From positions 13,454,001-13,518,000 of the forward strand of contig CM121342.1 of the NCBI GenBank assembly GCA_051530055.1: 64,000 nucleotides of DNA, in the 5' to 3' direction. Positions 1 through 10,759 of the stretch are shown here, piece by piece (positions within the stretch are counted from its first letter, which is position 1; every line of letters starts with the position of its first letter). A model generated the notes under the pieces. The model had not been told where the DNA came from. It searched no databases and saw only the letters and a list, made by a program, of their open reading frames with translations. The stretch is from Neoechinorhynchus agilis (taxonomy: Eukaryota; Acanthocephala). A program made the position numbers and the translations under genes.

Positions 1-587
1 GGGCTAATCACCATCGCCAGGAAGCGAGATAATCGACACGCAAGTCCATTGACAGCCGAAATAATTGGTCTGTATATAAGCAAATTTATGTTGAGATGCA
101 CATTACAGTTATGATTTGTTCATCGTCATTAACGGAGAAACAATTGGCGATGGACAGAATAAACGCAATTTTCACTAATAATGGATATACACGTAAAAGG
201 GAAATCACGCGGTTGCAGCAGCGGTGAGGAAAACCGATTCTCGGGAGTTCATATATAATTGAAAAGTTCACTAGTGACTTTCGAAAGCTTCTGCGGCGAT
301 CGAGAATAGATGTTCGGATTATCCACAGAAGCGCGCCTATACTAAAGCGAACCCTAGCGAGAACTGAGCATCATTAAACGCTCGAAATATGTCCAGCATC
401 GTCCTTGATATGTGTATGCGCCGTAGAGATTTGCACCCGAAGCAAAGTCGTCTACGAGATGACCAACGAACGATGTTGGGCGATGACAATCGCGGGCGGG
501 GATCATCTATAGATATGCAAAATTGAACGGCCTTTGCGTCAACGTTTGACGGAATACATTCGCAATGCACTGAATCCGGACGCAAAA
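1..587 (+). mobile_element. Penelope-like element fragment (RT thumb, linker, GIY-YIG remnant)
   Basis: In plus-strand frames broken by stops, the stretch at about 115-225 reads as the Penelope-like segment between RT and endonuclease, including an NGY motif (I-F-T-N-N-G-Y). It is followed at 265-365 by a segment of the I-I-E-K-F-T-S type, and at 435-590 by a degraded GIY-YIG start (V-V-Y-E-M-T) and an L-R-Q-R-L-T-E-Y-I-R stretch. Stops at about 226, 373 and 510 and frame changes make it non-functional. Family placement rests on motif order, not on an alignment. Confidence 0.6.
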
Positions 588-1326
588 TGACATCACATGG
601 AAGCTTTCGCGTACATTTATTTCGTTGTTTCGGTAATAATATTCTGTAAAAAACGGAAAGGGCGGTAAACCACTTCGTAGGTTCAATTTTCGTTATAATT
701 AAACTTTTTATTCCAAGTTCAAGCGATGAATGAGAGATTCCGACAATTCGTGATAATTATGACACAAAACACTGCTCAAGACTAGGACATCCCATGGACT
801 GGCATGAACGTCAATAATATTTTCAAACCAATGTCTCCAATAAACAATTGAGTATAAAAGCAGCTGAGATCAATGTTTAGAGACAGTGTGAATTTAAGGA
901 GCCCAATCGGATATTCTCAAACGAACGGACACATTCTCACCCGAACGAACCTCCCATAACTTGATATTCAAATCCTAACGGATACGGTTTTGTTGTTTGA
1001 ACAATTGTGAATTTGAATGCTTATGAGGACCCAAAGGTACATGGGTCCTCCTATTCTTTCATTGTATTTTCAACGATAAACGTGTTCACGCTGACCGATA
1101 TACCTCTGTCATTATCAATACAACTTTAACAAAACCGCTTTGTTCCGCTATAACCGATGCGAACTATAACGAATTTTCATTCAAAAGTTGACCCGGTACT
1201 TTAGAATTTCAGATGCCAGAAAGCACTTTCTCTTATCTCGACTGTAGATCGATCGACTCTGTGTTTTTCATGTTTTACCTCATTTATTTTAATATACATT
1301 TTCGAATGAAAATCAGATTGCATAGC
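588..1326. other. Flank between the Penelope-like fragment and Gypsy A
   Basis: No gene seen. It is AT-rich and absent from copy 2 of the duplication. The only structured piece is the hairpin at 1025-1050, which resembles the 3' end of the LINE family found elsewhere in the window. Confidence 0.6.
1020..1085 (+). repeat. LINE-family 3'-terminal hairpin (isolated)
   Basis: GAGGACCCA (1025-1033) and TGGGTCCTC (1042-1050) form a perfect 9 bp stem with an 8-base loop. A pyrimidine-rich, A/T-rich tail ending in AAACGTGTTC follows. The arrangement matches the ends of LINE copies at about 57850-57905 (plus) and 43850-43905 (minus), so this is probably a LINE 3' end without recognisable coding sequence. 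Confidence 0.5.
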
Positions 1327-1481
1327 TGTTATATAGTGAGCGATCGTGACACGCACTGCGCGTCCAATCGATAATGACCAAACGATGTTTGGGGGTGTGT
1401 GCGTTTGTTTTTGGTTTTTGCAGTTGGTCAGGTTTTGAAAAAACGTTAATAAAACTTATCATGAAGAGTGAAGATACTTCA
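1327..1481 (+). repeat. Gypsy A 5' LTR
   Basis: Starts TGTTATATAG and ends ATACTTCA (TG...CA). It matches 5299-5453 except at about four positions. The gag ATG at 1461 lies inside the LTR end. Confidence 0.92.
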
Positions 1482-2400
1482 ATTGGTGACAGCGGTGGGA
1501 TTCAGGATTTGGACCGTAAGTTAGAACTGTTCCGAAGAGACCCGTGTTCGGAATCCACGGGCGTAGGATGGACAACGTGCATTCGTCGTTTCGAAAGACA
1601 CCTATGGTTAAAAGGTTTCCGCGGAACCGAGAAACGTGTGTCCGAAGCGAAAGCGATGCTGCTATTGGCGTTTATGGGTGATACTAACCTAAGCAAATTG
1701 TAAACGCATGTATTTCCTAAGGATGTCGGTAATCTTGGTTACCAGGAAATCATTCAGTCAATGACCGATCTACTTACGCCAACTACGACAATATTTGCTG
1801 CCCGTTTTGCGTTCGAGAAAACCAATAGAAAAGATGGTGAGTCTTTCAACGAGTTTGCAGATCGATTGCGCACGCTAAGTGCGTGCTGTAGCTACGGGGA
1901 TAACTTGGACGAACGGTTACGGGATCGTTTCGCTATTGGTTTGAACGATGCCCGAATCGAGACGGAGATAAGGTGCCGTTGGCCAGACAAGATACAGGAA
2001 AAAAATTGTATCGATGAAACAAGTCCTAGATCTATGCATCCCAATGGAACGAGCAATAGCTGAGGTAAGACAAACGAAGGACGAAGATGCAGGTACGTTG
2101 CACCGGGTAGTGGCGAGAAACTTCGAGAAGTGGAATCATGCCGATGATCGAAGAAGAAGAACCATCTGTAATCGATGTGGAAAAGTTCATAAAAGCAACG
2201 AGCCGTGTATTTTTCGAGGAGGAAACTCTCAGACCTTTTCAGACAGCCGAGGAGGAAGATGTTTCAACTGCGGGAGATTTGGCCATTTTGCATGGAATTG
2301 TTTCCGATCGCAGGTCAAGCAGGTAAAACAGATCGGAGAGGAGGAAGAAGTGATTAGAAACATCAACGCTGTTGGACAAAACCAAAAGTGGACGCGAAAT
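1461..2400 (+). pseudogene. Gypsy A gag remnant
   Basis: The capsid/nucleocapsid protein of Gypsy A. It starts at the ATG at 1461 and is interrupted by a stop at 1701; later parts are at 1761-2063 and 2014-2400 in other frames. Two zinc knuckles are visible: an aberrant one (C-N-R-C-G-K-V-H) at about 2167 and a clean CX2CX4HX4C (C-F-N-C...C) at about 2260-2305, followed by a basic stretch. The reading frame needs at least two shifts, so no full gag can be made. Confidence 0.8.
1484..1503 (+). promoter_or_regulatory. Gypsy A primer-binding site (tRNA 3' end)
   Basis: TGGTGACAGCGGTGGGATTC lies two bases after the 5' LTR. Its complement ends in CCA and carries a TPsiC-arm-like AATCCCACC, as expected of a tRNA 3' end. 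The acceptor looks like a Leu-type tRNA, but that identity is an inference from memory of tRNA shapes. Confidence 0.75.
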
Positions 2401-5286
2401 CTTAAAGTCAATGGAAGATCAGTGGAGATGGAATATAACACCGGTGCCGGTGTCTCGGTGATCCCGGAACTGGTCAAGTGGAGGTGGAATTCGAGGGACG
2501 TCGAGCCATGGTCGAAGTTGCCGTGGTGCGAACCATAGATAGAGCGTTGTGTGGACTAAATTGGATATGTGCTGTTGGTATAGTTCCGGTGCACTTAGAT
2601 GCGATCTGGAGAGGAAACCAAGGGATGGGGATCGGTGTGGTATCCCCAATAAATCAGATGGAGATGAAACCAGAGAAGGAATATGCTAAACTGTTTTCGA
2701 ATGAATTGGGGAAAATCAAGGGATATCAAGTGGAATTGTCAGTGAGAGATGATGCGAGTCTAAAAAATTTTCCGGCACGGAGAGTTCCTCTTCCGATGGT
2801 TGAATGTTTACAGGAGGAGATGAACAGGCTTCAAGCAATCGGCGTTCTAAAGAAAGCTTATCCGACGAGAGAACCGCTGGAATGGGCCACACCGATCGTT
2901 CGCGTGAAGAAAGCGAATAACAGGATCAGAGTATGTGGTGATTTTCGAGTCACTATAAACGAATATCTTAGAAGAGACAGTTGTATAATTCCGAAAATCG
3001 AGGATATATTATGCAAGATCGGTTCCGGACGGAAATGTAGCAAACTCGATCTGAAAGATGCCTACCAACAGTTACCGGTATCACAAAATCGCAAAAACTA
3101 TTGACGATTACAACGCCTATGAGTTATTATCAATATACGAGATTGCCATTTGGGATCTATTCGGCGCCTTTCATATTTCAGCGATTTATGAACAGTTATT
3201 AGAAGATATTCCGAATGTCGCAGTATACTTAGATGATATCGTGATAAGCGGAAACGACGATGAGCAACACATAGGCAACCTAAGTAGAGTTCTGCAGAGA
3301 TTGGAAGACACAGGATTAACACTGAAGTTAGGAAAATGCTGTTTTCTCCAGGAAAAGGTTGAGATTTTAGGAATGATCTGGGAATCGGGGAAAATAAGAG
3401 CACCACAAGCGAAATTGCGGTCAATGATCAATTGTCGACCTCCGAAAACACGAACGCAATTGAGAGCCTTCCTCGGAGCAGCAAGATACCATGAACGATT
3501 TTTGCCACACTTGCACGCTGTGTGTAGTCCGCTTCATAGACTGATCAGTTCGAAGATTCCATGGAGATGGGGGAAAATAGAACAAGATAGTTTCATGGCA
3601 GCGAAAAAATTGATGGAACATCCGAAAGTGTTGATGCCGTATGCTGTTGAAAAAGCGGTAATCCTGTCGTGTGATGCGAGTGAAGTGGGGTTTGGGCGGT
3701 ACTCTTGCAGCAGGAAGGGAGAAACTGGAGAGCGATCGCGTATGCGTCAAGAACTTTATCACCTGCGGAAAAAAATATTCAACAATAGATAAAGAAGCCG
3801 GGCGATATTGTTTGGAATAAAGAAATTTCACCACTTCTTATTCGGACTTAGTTTTCGACTGATGACCGATCACAAACCTTTGATTCACACATTCGGACAT
3901 AAAAAAGAATTGAATCAGATACATGGTAACCGTTTGCGAAGATGGGCGATTGAATATGTGAAAGGCAAAGAGAATGTATATGCCGATGCACTATCAAGAA
4001 TACCAGAAGTTTCAAATGAACCAGTGGAGAGTTTTGTCAATGAAATTGATCTAATAGATTGTGACGATTCAAAACTCATAAACGCAGATGTGTTGGCGAG
4101 GGTGTGTAAGTATATCAAGACACAATGGCTCCAAGTGATTCCGAATGATTTACGGACATAATACGAAAAGAGGGGAGAACTATCGGTCGAAAACAACATC
4201 TTTTTTTGGCTGGGTAGGATGATTATCCCAGAGGCGTTGCGAGATGAGGTTCTCAAAATGCTACATCAAAGCCATCCCGGATGTTCGTCATGAAGTCTTT
4301 GGCCAGGATATACGTCTGGTGGCCACGATTGGATAAAGCGATCGAAGACTATGTGAGTCGATGTCAGGCGTGTCAAGAATGGCTACCGAAGCAACCAGAG
4401 GTGGATATGATACCTTGGGATGTGCCGAGGACTCCCTGGGAGCGGATCCACATAGATTATGCTGGTCCAGTGCAGAACACAATGTGGCTCATCGTGGTCG
4501 ATGCGTTCACGAAGTGGCCAGAGGTAATCGAAGTGCGCTCGACGCCGATTATTCTGCCGTTTTTTGCCAAAAAAAAGGTGGCCATGGATAACAGTTCAAG
4601 CATCCGATCCGAAACGTTTCAAGACATCCTAATGAGTAATGGAAGTAAACCTATTTATTGGACACCATACCACCCTCGTACTAACTGTCAAGCCGATCAA
4701 TTTGTTCGAACAGTAAAAGAGAGGGTTTTCAGATGTTTCCCTCGATGCGCGTACGAAAAACAATTACAAAGCTTTCTATTAAGCTACAGAAACTGTCCAA
4801 ATGCGACGACCGGGGTAAGTCCTGCGGTGGCGATGTTCGGACGCCCAATTCGAGTACTATTCGATAACCTTCACAAGGACGACCACGACACTAGGGTGGA
4901 AAAAAAAAGAAAAATGGAAGGATAAGCACGACCAAGGCTCAAAATGGAGGGAATTCGAGAAGAACGAGCAGGTGTGGTGCAAGACGCAACATGATCGACG
5001 ATGGTGTTCAGAGCGAGTGGAGAATCGAAATGGTCCCGTCTCCTATAAAGTTAGGACCGAAAGAGGGATAGAGAGAAAACACGCTGATCACCTGAGACCA
5101 GCAGTAGCCATAGCAGAGGCAGGGGAATTGCCGCACGGGGAACAAACGCCCAATGAGCCCATCAATGATGAACCAACGAATGAGACGGAAAGGGGATCCA
5201 ATGTCACGGACCCATTGCGAAGGAGTACGAGAATACGACGTCGACCTGAGTGGTTAAGCGATTACGACACCTCCGGTCTCAATTAA
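2401..5286 (+). pseudogene. Gypsy A pol remnant (protease, RT, RNase H, integrase)
   Basis: Domains in order: protease at about 2401-2470, where the catalytic triplet reads N-T-G instead of D-T-G; RT at about 2740-3400 with an intact Y-L-D-D at about 3220; RNase H at about 3660-4010; integrase from about 4260, with H-H and C-C zinc ligands and a D-Y-A-G-P core. Near 4690 the residue normally catalytic E reads D (N-C-Q-A-D-Q). The tail is basic (R-R-S-T-R-I-R-R-R). Frameshifts near 2480, 3100, 3700-3800, 4260, 4560 and 4900 split it. Immobile on its own. Confidence 0.88.
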
Positions 5287-5298
5287 GGAGGGGAGAAA
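5285..5298 (+). promoter_or_regulatory. Gypsy A polypurine tract
   Basis: AAGGAGGGGAGAAA abuts the 3' LTR at 5299. This is the standard site for plus-strand priming. Confidence 0.85.
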
Positions 5299-5453
5299 TG
5301 TTATATAGTGAGCCATCATGACACGCACTGCGCGTCCGATCGATAATGACCAAACGATGTTTGTGGGTGTGTGCGTTTGTTTTTGGTTTTTGCAGTTGGT
5401 CAGGTTTTGAAAAAACGTTAATAAAACTTATCATGAAGAGTGAAGATACTTCA
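5299..5453 (+). repeat. Gypsy A 3' LTR
   Basis: TGTTATATAG...ATACTTCA, the same length as the 5' LTR, with about four substitutions. Copied at 14347-14501. Confidence 0.92.
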
Positions 5454-5510
5454 ACGGCGTATGTTCGAAAATAAAGATTATCATTAGAACAGCTCGCCCA
5501 AGTGTCCATT

Positions 5511-5575
5511 TAAAAACCTGATCAATCATGCGGTTAGCAAATCAAGTAATGTTTCCACAAGTCTCGATAACCAAA
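5511..5575 (+). repeat. Diverged short repeat, related to 23925-23990
   Basis: The stretch starting CTGATCAATCATGCGG and running through AAATCAAGTAATGTTTCC has a diverged match at 23925-23990 (CTTGATTAATCACGCGG...AAATCAAGTAGTGTTTC). A later shared AACGTTTTGGAA-like motif (about 5692 and 24038) suggests a longer, poorly conserved repeat. It also occurs at about 14559 through the duplication. Nature unknown. Confidence 0.5.
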
Positions 5576-6260
5576 CAACATTCAAATTTTAGCGCTTACT
5601 TGCAGTTTCGGTTATTTTTTAGTCTTTAACCGCACTGCTTATATCTAAGAATTTCGAATTATTGGTTCGATCGTCTTTCAGGGAAACGTTTTTGGAATTT
5701 AATTCTAGATTCTATTCTTTACGGCCATCTCGGTCACCTATGAATTCAAAAACGATTTATTAGACCTAACGTGCCCTCCAAAACATTCTTCACCACTTTT
5801 CTGTTTTAAAAAATGAAAGATAACCTTTCATATAGACTTACTTATTGTGATGATGCTCCATATTTGCAAACGGCTTTCTTGGGGTGCAGCGAATCCAAAT
5901 AGGATCGCGTTATAATGGAGACTATATTTATTCGCCAGGTTGGAACAGTTGAAGGCAATAAGGCGGATTTCAAAGTGAATCTTAGTTCAGTGTGAATGTA
6001 ACTATAACCAATATGTTTTTAGACCTCGATAGAGGCACAAAATTATGCCGAAATATTGGAAATTTTACGCCAGATACGAATAAGCATAATTTGTTTGCAA
6101 CCTTGATAAGTCTTAAGTCTAACATTGAAGTTTCGTGGGTGCTGGGATCAAAGAGATTGTTCTTTATCTGTTGAAAATGAAGCTGAGATCGGATTCGCGG
6201 CGGCTGTTGAACATGTATCCTTATTTTTGCTTTTTTTTTGTAGACTCGCCCGCCGGTTAC

Positions 6261-6547
6261 TTTTTATTAACTATTCATATGCGGCCTTTTATTCTCGGTT
6301 GATAATTTTTCTTGTGCGGTTCGAATCCGTTACCGCCAATGATGCACAACCAAAGGGGACGAAATACTGCTGAAAGGAGGAAACTCACTGATGAGTTTGG
6401 CCTCCTGGAGGTATCTGAGGATCGACAGGAATGTACAAACTCATAACCGGATGGTTTAGGGTATTGAGTGACCAGATCGGAGGGCTGTGTGTCTAAGGAA
6501 CATTATCAGCCGAGAATAAAAGGCGGCACATAGATACTTAATAAAAA
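6261..6547. mobile_element. Foldback/MITE-like element, copy 1
   Basis: A 287 bp unit bounded by 46 bp inverted repeats (6261-6306 and 6502-6547). Both begin TTTTTATTAA when read inward and share CCTTTTATTCTCGG. No coding potential. Inside is a nested palindrome (GGAGG...CCTCC around ACTC...GAGT, 6376-6406). In copy 1 the left arm has drifted, with about a dozen differences inside CTATTCATATGCGGCC. In copy 2 the arms match at 43 of 46 positions. I see no clear target-site duplication. Confidence 0.7.
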
Positions 6548-6781
6548 TGTTGCCTTGTGTTTTAAAGCATCAAACGACAAATGCATTGCCAATAAAGATA
6601 TCTTTCAAATTCGAATTCTCCCTGTCAAAAACCAAGAAGGCTCTTAAGAAAATTGAGCATAAATGAAGAACGTAAAGCTTTACAAATATGTCTAATAGTT
6701 TTTACACTGATAAAGAGCATTGGAAACATGAAATAAATATTTTATTACATTAATCTACTAAAACTATTTAAAATAATTGTA

Positions 6782-8248
6782 TCACAAATCAGCTGTTTCG
6801 CCATCCTCTTCCAATTCATCTATCACGATTTCGCCCTTATCAATGGCCCATGGCTGCACCTCCGCGGTTCCCGTCAATATAAACGATAATCCTGAAATGA
6901 AATAACAAACAGCACAAATGCTAAATACAATGCGCCACTGGCTTGCCGATCCATCTTTTACTATCACGCCGACCATTGTCGGGCACAATACGCCTGGCAG
7001 GATTCCAAACGTGTTAGAAATGCCCCAGATTATGCCAGCAAATCTTGGCGCCATGTCGTTGGCACTGCAATACATCCCACCTCCTGTATTAAATCCTGTC
7101 GTCGCCAAGACCAGCGTAAACAGCAGGGTACCGGCCCAAGCTGTCTTGGCCGTCACAAATCCTGTAAGGAATATGAAAATTCCAGGTAGAAAGTTTCCAA
7201 GTGCTGTAAAAACTTTTCGGGCTTTTGTACGATCCATTGTTCCGGCGTTAATAAGTTTATCGCACATTACTCCGCAGATCAAAGTCATTAGCCAGTAGAA
7301 GATATAGGGTACCGAACCCAAAAATCCGCTTTTCTTAACGTTGAAATTCAGAACGTCCTTGCTGTATGTACTTATGTTTGTCAGTAGAGTAAAAAATCCA
7401 ACAGCCTTGAAAAAATGAGATGTAAACATTCCCCAACAAGGGATTGATGTAAATATGGCCTTGTACGGAACCTTTGGAGCTTCGCCAATTGCTGAAGAAA
7501 TTGGTTTGTTTTGGCAAATATACTCGAGTTCGCGTTTGGGGATAAAGTGGTGATCTTCTGGCCGCGATCTTGCCAAAAGTGCCCATGCAATCGTCCACAT
7601 TATTCCAAAGATTCCAGACACATAGAAAACCAGGGGCCATCCGTCCAAAAACGATTGCTCGCAAAGGACGGCGGATAGCGGAAGAGCGACAATTGTGCCC
7701 AATTGTGCTCCGGAATTGCTTATAGCAATTAATTGACTTCTTTCCTGAGCAGGAGCCCATTCACTGAGTAAATGTAAAAGCGCAGGCCAGTTGACGCTTG
7801 CAAGAAATCCAAGAAAAAAACGTACCAAAAACATTAGAACTGGACTTATGTTGGCTGCGAATGGCGTCGCCAGAGTACACAAAGAACTTCCAGTTACTGA
7901 TATTATCAACACTCGTTGAGGTCCGAGTTTGAATGCCAGAACGCCTCCAATTGCTTGAGTTAAAAGATATCCGTAGAAATATGCAGACAAGATGTATCCT
8001 TGGACTTTTCGATTCCAGTCAATTACATTCTTATTGGAAGAGGATGTATTTAGTTCTTGATAATGACCTTTCGTTTCATTGAAAACAACGCTGGTCAAGT
8101 TTGCTTTATCTGTCATACTAACAATCGCCTGAGTAAGATTTACCCGTTGGAGATAGTTGACTACCAAGCATAAACATGCCAAGATTGCGATCATCAGCCG
8201 GGTGGAGCAAACGAGTCGAGGAGCAGGAGTGTTTCTCGGTTGATTCAT
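6782..8248 (-). CDS. SLC17-family anion transporter, copy 1
   Basis: A 488-residue major-facilitator protein of the SLC17 (sialin / vesicular glutamate / phosphate cotransporter) family, expected in plasma, lysosomal or vesicle membranes. About 12 hydrophobic helices are visible. The first (about residues 18-38) is followed by a long luminal loop with N-L-T and N-T-S glycosylation sequons, as in SLC17. The family signature is present around residues 140-170 (V-R-F-F-L-G-F ... E-W-A-P-A-Q-E-R-S), followed by G-W-P-L-V-F-Y-V-S-G-I-F-G-I. The start is the ATG at 8248; the C-terminus is acidic (E-E-D-G-E-T-A-D-L). It is intronless, unlike other host genes here, so an old retrocopy is possible. 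The twin at 15828-17294 differs only at residue 469 or close by (I versus L). Substrate cannot be told from sequence. Confidence 0.92.
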   Translation of the reverse strand: MNQPRNTPAPRLVCSTRLMIAILACLCLVVNYLQRVNLTQAIVSMTDKANLTSVVFNETKGHYQELNTSSSNKNVIDWNRKVQGYILSAYFYGYLLTQAIGGVLAFKLGPQRVLIISVTGSSLCTLATPFAANISPVLMFLVRFFLGFLASVNWPALLHLLSEWAPAQERSQLIAISNSGAQLGTIVALPLSAVLCEQSFLDGWPLVFYVSGIFGIMWTIAWALLARSRPEDHHFIPKRELEYICQNKPISSAIGEAPKVPYKAIFTSIPCWGMFTSHFFKAVGFFTLLTNISTYSKDVLNFNVKKSGFLGSVPYIFYWLMTLICGVMCDKLINAGTMDRTKARKVFTALGNFLPGIFIFLTGFVTAKTAWAGTLLFTLVLATTGFNTGGGMYCSANDMAPRFAGIIWGISNTFGILPGVLCPTMVGVIVKDGSASQWRIVFSICAVCYFISGLSFILTGTAEVQPWAIDKGEIVIDELEEDGETADL

Positions 8249-9524
8249 CTATAAATGCGAGTCCACAGGAAAAGTTCTTGAAGATTTCTAAGTTCGATTT
8301 TGGTGTACTGATATAATTGTCGCTCTTTTCTCTGGAGAATGAATTGATCGATATGATTCGACGAAAATTGGCACAAGAAATCTATCAGAAAGTTTAGAAG
8401 CTGTTTTGTCGCAAATGAGAGTTCGTTAATGAAAATCGATACTCCTTAGATGTATGAAAAAAATGAGCCCTACTTAAACTCACAAAGGAAAACCTCTTGG
8501 GCTCTATTCAATTGATGATCGCGTCAATACAAACATTACCTAGATAGTTGCGACGAATTAAGAGGATGGCTTTCAGCTACATTCAGCAAGCTTCAAGGAA
8601 ACCGATCAATCCCCTTCTGTTGGCGACCAGCTTCACCGCCTTTAAGCAAAACGATTGAATGAAACTCAAACATCGCAGAAATTCGGATAAATAAGCGACC
8701 TTGATAACGTATAAAAAAATTTTTGTTGAAATAAGAAAGATCACCTAAGTGCCGTATTGATATGTTTTTTAGATATAAAGTTTTATGAGAATTGGTTCGC
8801 TGTTAAAGCAATTGAAGTTCCGATCGCTCGGTTAAAGGATTTCGAGTGAGATGAACAAAGCTGAAAATGTCCGGTAAAAATATAAAACGTTAAAGACGAT
8901 AAAACGCAAATAAAGTACTACGTTTCAACTAACTGACTGGAATGAATTTGAAGACAATAATTTATTAATCATCGAGAGAAATTTCTTTGGAATGATAAAG
9001 CTAATCAATACAAAAGAACAAATATGTTTTTAGAAGTGTTTTATTCGGGATTCACAAAATGGAAGCAGTCTTATGCAAATATTTACAGTCGAATAAACCC
9101 GTCGCAGTAAGATAGCGCCTTGAGCTAAGGAGATTTTTTGCACTTCGTAATTTTGTTGGAAAATTTAAGTCCTGTCAGAAATGTATTCCCTTGGTCTTTA
9201 TTATAATCGCTCAGGTACAAAGGTCAAGAAAAACCAACAGCGCATTTCATAAATATAAAATTCAACTATGCCGATTTTTTTGCATCGCAAGTTATTTTAA
9301 TGCTTGATTTTTGCTTTGACGGTTACAAAATAGCGCAATGTTTTTGCTACAATTTCACACAATCATTTTTAAAAAGATTTTACTGTAAGTTCGGCGGTGC
9401 TTTACTTGTCCAGTTCGTTCATCGAATACTTTAGATTAAACCCCATCGCATTTTAAAGAGTAACATTCACAAAAGTATTTCCTTATAACTTTTACTAGGA
9501 ATTCGGATAATATGTGGCTCAAAT
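8249..9524. other. Intergenic, upstream of SLC17 copy 1
   Basis: AT-rich, no supported gene. It presumably holds the transporter's 5' UTR and promoter. Repeated almost unchanged at 17295-18568. Confidence 0.5.
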
Positions 9525-10180
9525 TTAATCTTCATCGTCCTCAGACACGTATAATCTCATCGAGGATAGCATGGTACCGACTGGGTTCACGGTGTAACTC
9601 TCATTTGCAGTTCTCAGCGATTAAAACAAATTCTTGAGCGTTTCACTTTCATCAAGATCCTCGAGCCCGGAATCGCTTTAAAAGTCCGACGACTGTGACG
9701 AACTGGTACATAACAACTCTTTGTCTATACTCTTTAAAATATCATTTCCGTCAATAGAAGTGCAATCATTCTTGATACTTCAAGGTTCCTAGGCGCCTTC
9801 CATCAATCCACTTCTACCCTTGGCAAAGTCACCGTGGATCGCCTTTGGTATCAGATCAAGTTGAAATCTAACGCTCATAGAAGATGTCACGTATTTTTCA
9901 TGAAGCTCCGGAACAAGGCCAAGTTGGTCTACGCAATCTGCCTTATGCGCTTTAAGCCAACCGCAATACAGTTTGGAGCTTTGTGTTCCTATTGTTTGAG
10001 TAATTTGATGAGAAGGATTACAAGGGACGGCTGATACGCTCCGGACTGCATTAATTTTGGAATACAGCAATTTGTGACCGCGTCTCGTTATTTTTGCAAC
10101 TCCGGTTTGCTTGCCCCGTTCAAAAGCGATCGTGCGAATGTTTGGATTGCATAAAAACTGGCGGCATATTGAACACAGAG
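9525..10180 (-). pseudogene. Frame with four in-frame stops, copy 1 (unrecognised)
   Basis: One minus-strand frame runs about 655 bp with protein-like composition but contains four stop codons (TAG and TGA near 9788-9780, TAA near 9679, TAA near 9620) before a final TAA at 9525. The upstream part is basic with cysteines (S-L-C-S-I-C-R). The downstream part is acidic (S-D-S-G-L-E-D-L-D-E-S-E and a final S-E-D-D-E-D). No frameshift is needed, so it looks like an old coding exon with nonsense changes, or chance. No family recognised. The same stops occur in the duplicate. Confidence 0.3.
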
Positions 10181-10759
10181 AAATTTTATTCTTTTTAATC
10201 TCTTTTGCAATTTATATAGGGAATGTTGTTTAAAGGATTTTCAAGAAAAAAAAAGAACGGAGTATTTTTTCTTTTATATTTAGAGGGAATCGATTTGTAA
10301 AAATGTATAGGGCAAGTAGTTAATTTTTTAGCCTGATTTTTGGTAGCGTTATTTATACAACTAACTAGAATTGCCCTTGGAATGAAATTTTGGTCATAAG
10401 CCTTTTCAAACTGGTTACACAAACAAAGTAGAATGATATATCTCAAATTGAGCTTGCCGTCATGGACAGCGAAGAAGTGAATTCGACCATGTGATAGATG
10501 AACATTTTTTTATCAAAAATCAAAAGGTATTTTATGGCTCTTAAATTAATTGGCGATTATCGTTAAACTTTCTGAAAAGTGCACGATTGTTTTGAAGACA
10601 TTGAATAGTTAACGTCCTAATAAACTATAGTGACCAGTCAAAGAATTCTTAAACGACATTACGACATTCAACTGTTAAAGAGAAGTCGCTTAGTAGGACA
10701 AAGAGGCGCGATAAAATGGTAAGATGATCTTCTTTGAGATCTCAATTAATTCGCTTTTT

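Larger units (their letters stand above)
1327..5453 (+). mobile_element. Gypsy A LTR retrotransposon, full length but defective
   Basis: A complete Ty3/Gypsy layout: 155 bp LTR, tRNA primer-binding site, gag with zinc knuckles, protease, RT, RNase H, integrase, polypurine tract, 155 bp LTR. The element is 4127 bp. The two LTRs differ at about 4 of 155 positions. The coding region is cut by several frameshifts and stops, and active-site residues are changed in protease and integrase. No target-site duplication is evident: the flanks read ATAGC before and ACGGC after. The 3' half is repeated at 13338-14501 by the segmental duplication. Confidence 0.93.

Noticed and set aside
86-585. Two minus-strand open frames in the Penelope-like block
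   Set aside because: The plus strand carries the recognisable element motifs; the minus frames are shadows.
5880-6180. Possible galectin-like remnant (a G-T-V-E-G-N-K-A-D-F-K-V-N-L stretch)
   Set aside because: One short motif and a doubtful second segment; the sugar-binding residues are absent. Too weak to call.
6318-6328. GGTTCGAATCC, a perfect tRNA B box
   Set aside because: No A box or cloverleaf upstream, and the T stem does not pair. It lies beside a foldback arm and is changed in copy 2.
6388-6395. CTGATGAG, the core of a hammerhead ribozyme
   Set aside because: No matching CGAAA and stem II follow. The GAAAC upstream is only a few bases away and cannot form the three-way junction.
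6918-7298. Plus-strand frame opposite the SLC17 gene (and its duplicate)
   Set aside because: It is the antisense shadow of a conserved transporter.
9525-10180. Stop codons read through as selenocysteine or a variant code
   Set aside because: All three stop types occur in one frame, and other genes in the window use the standard code.
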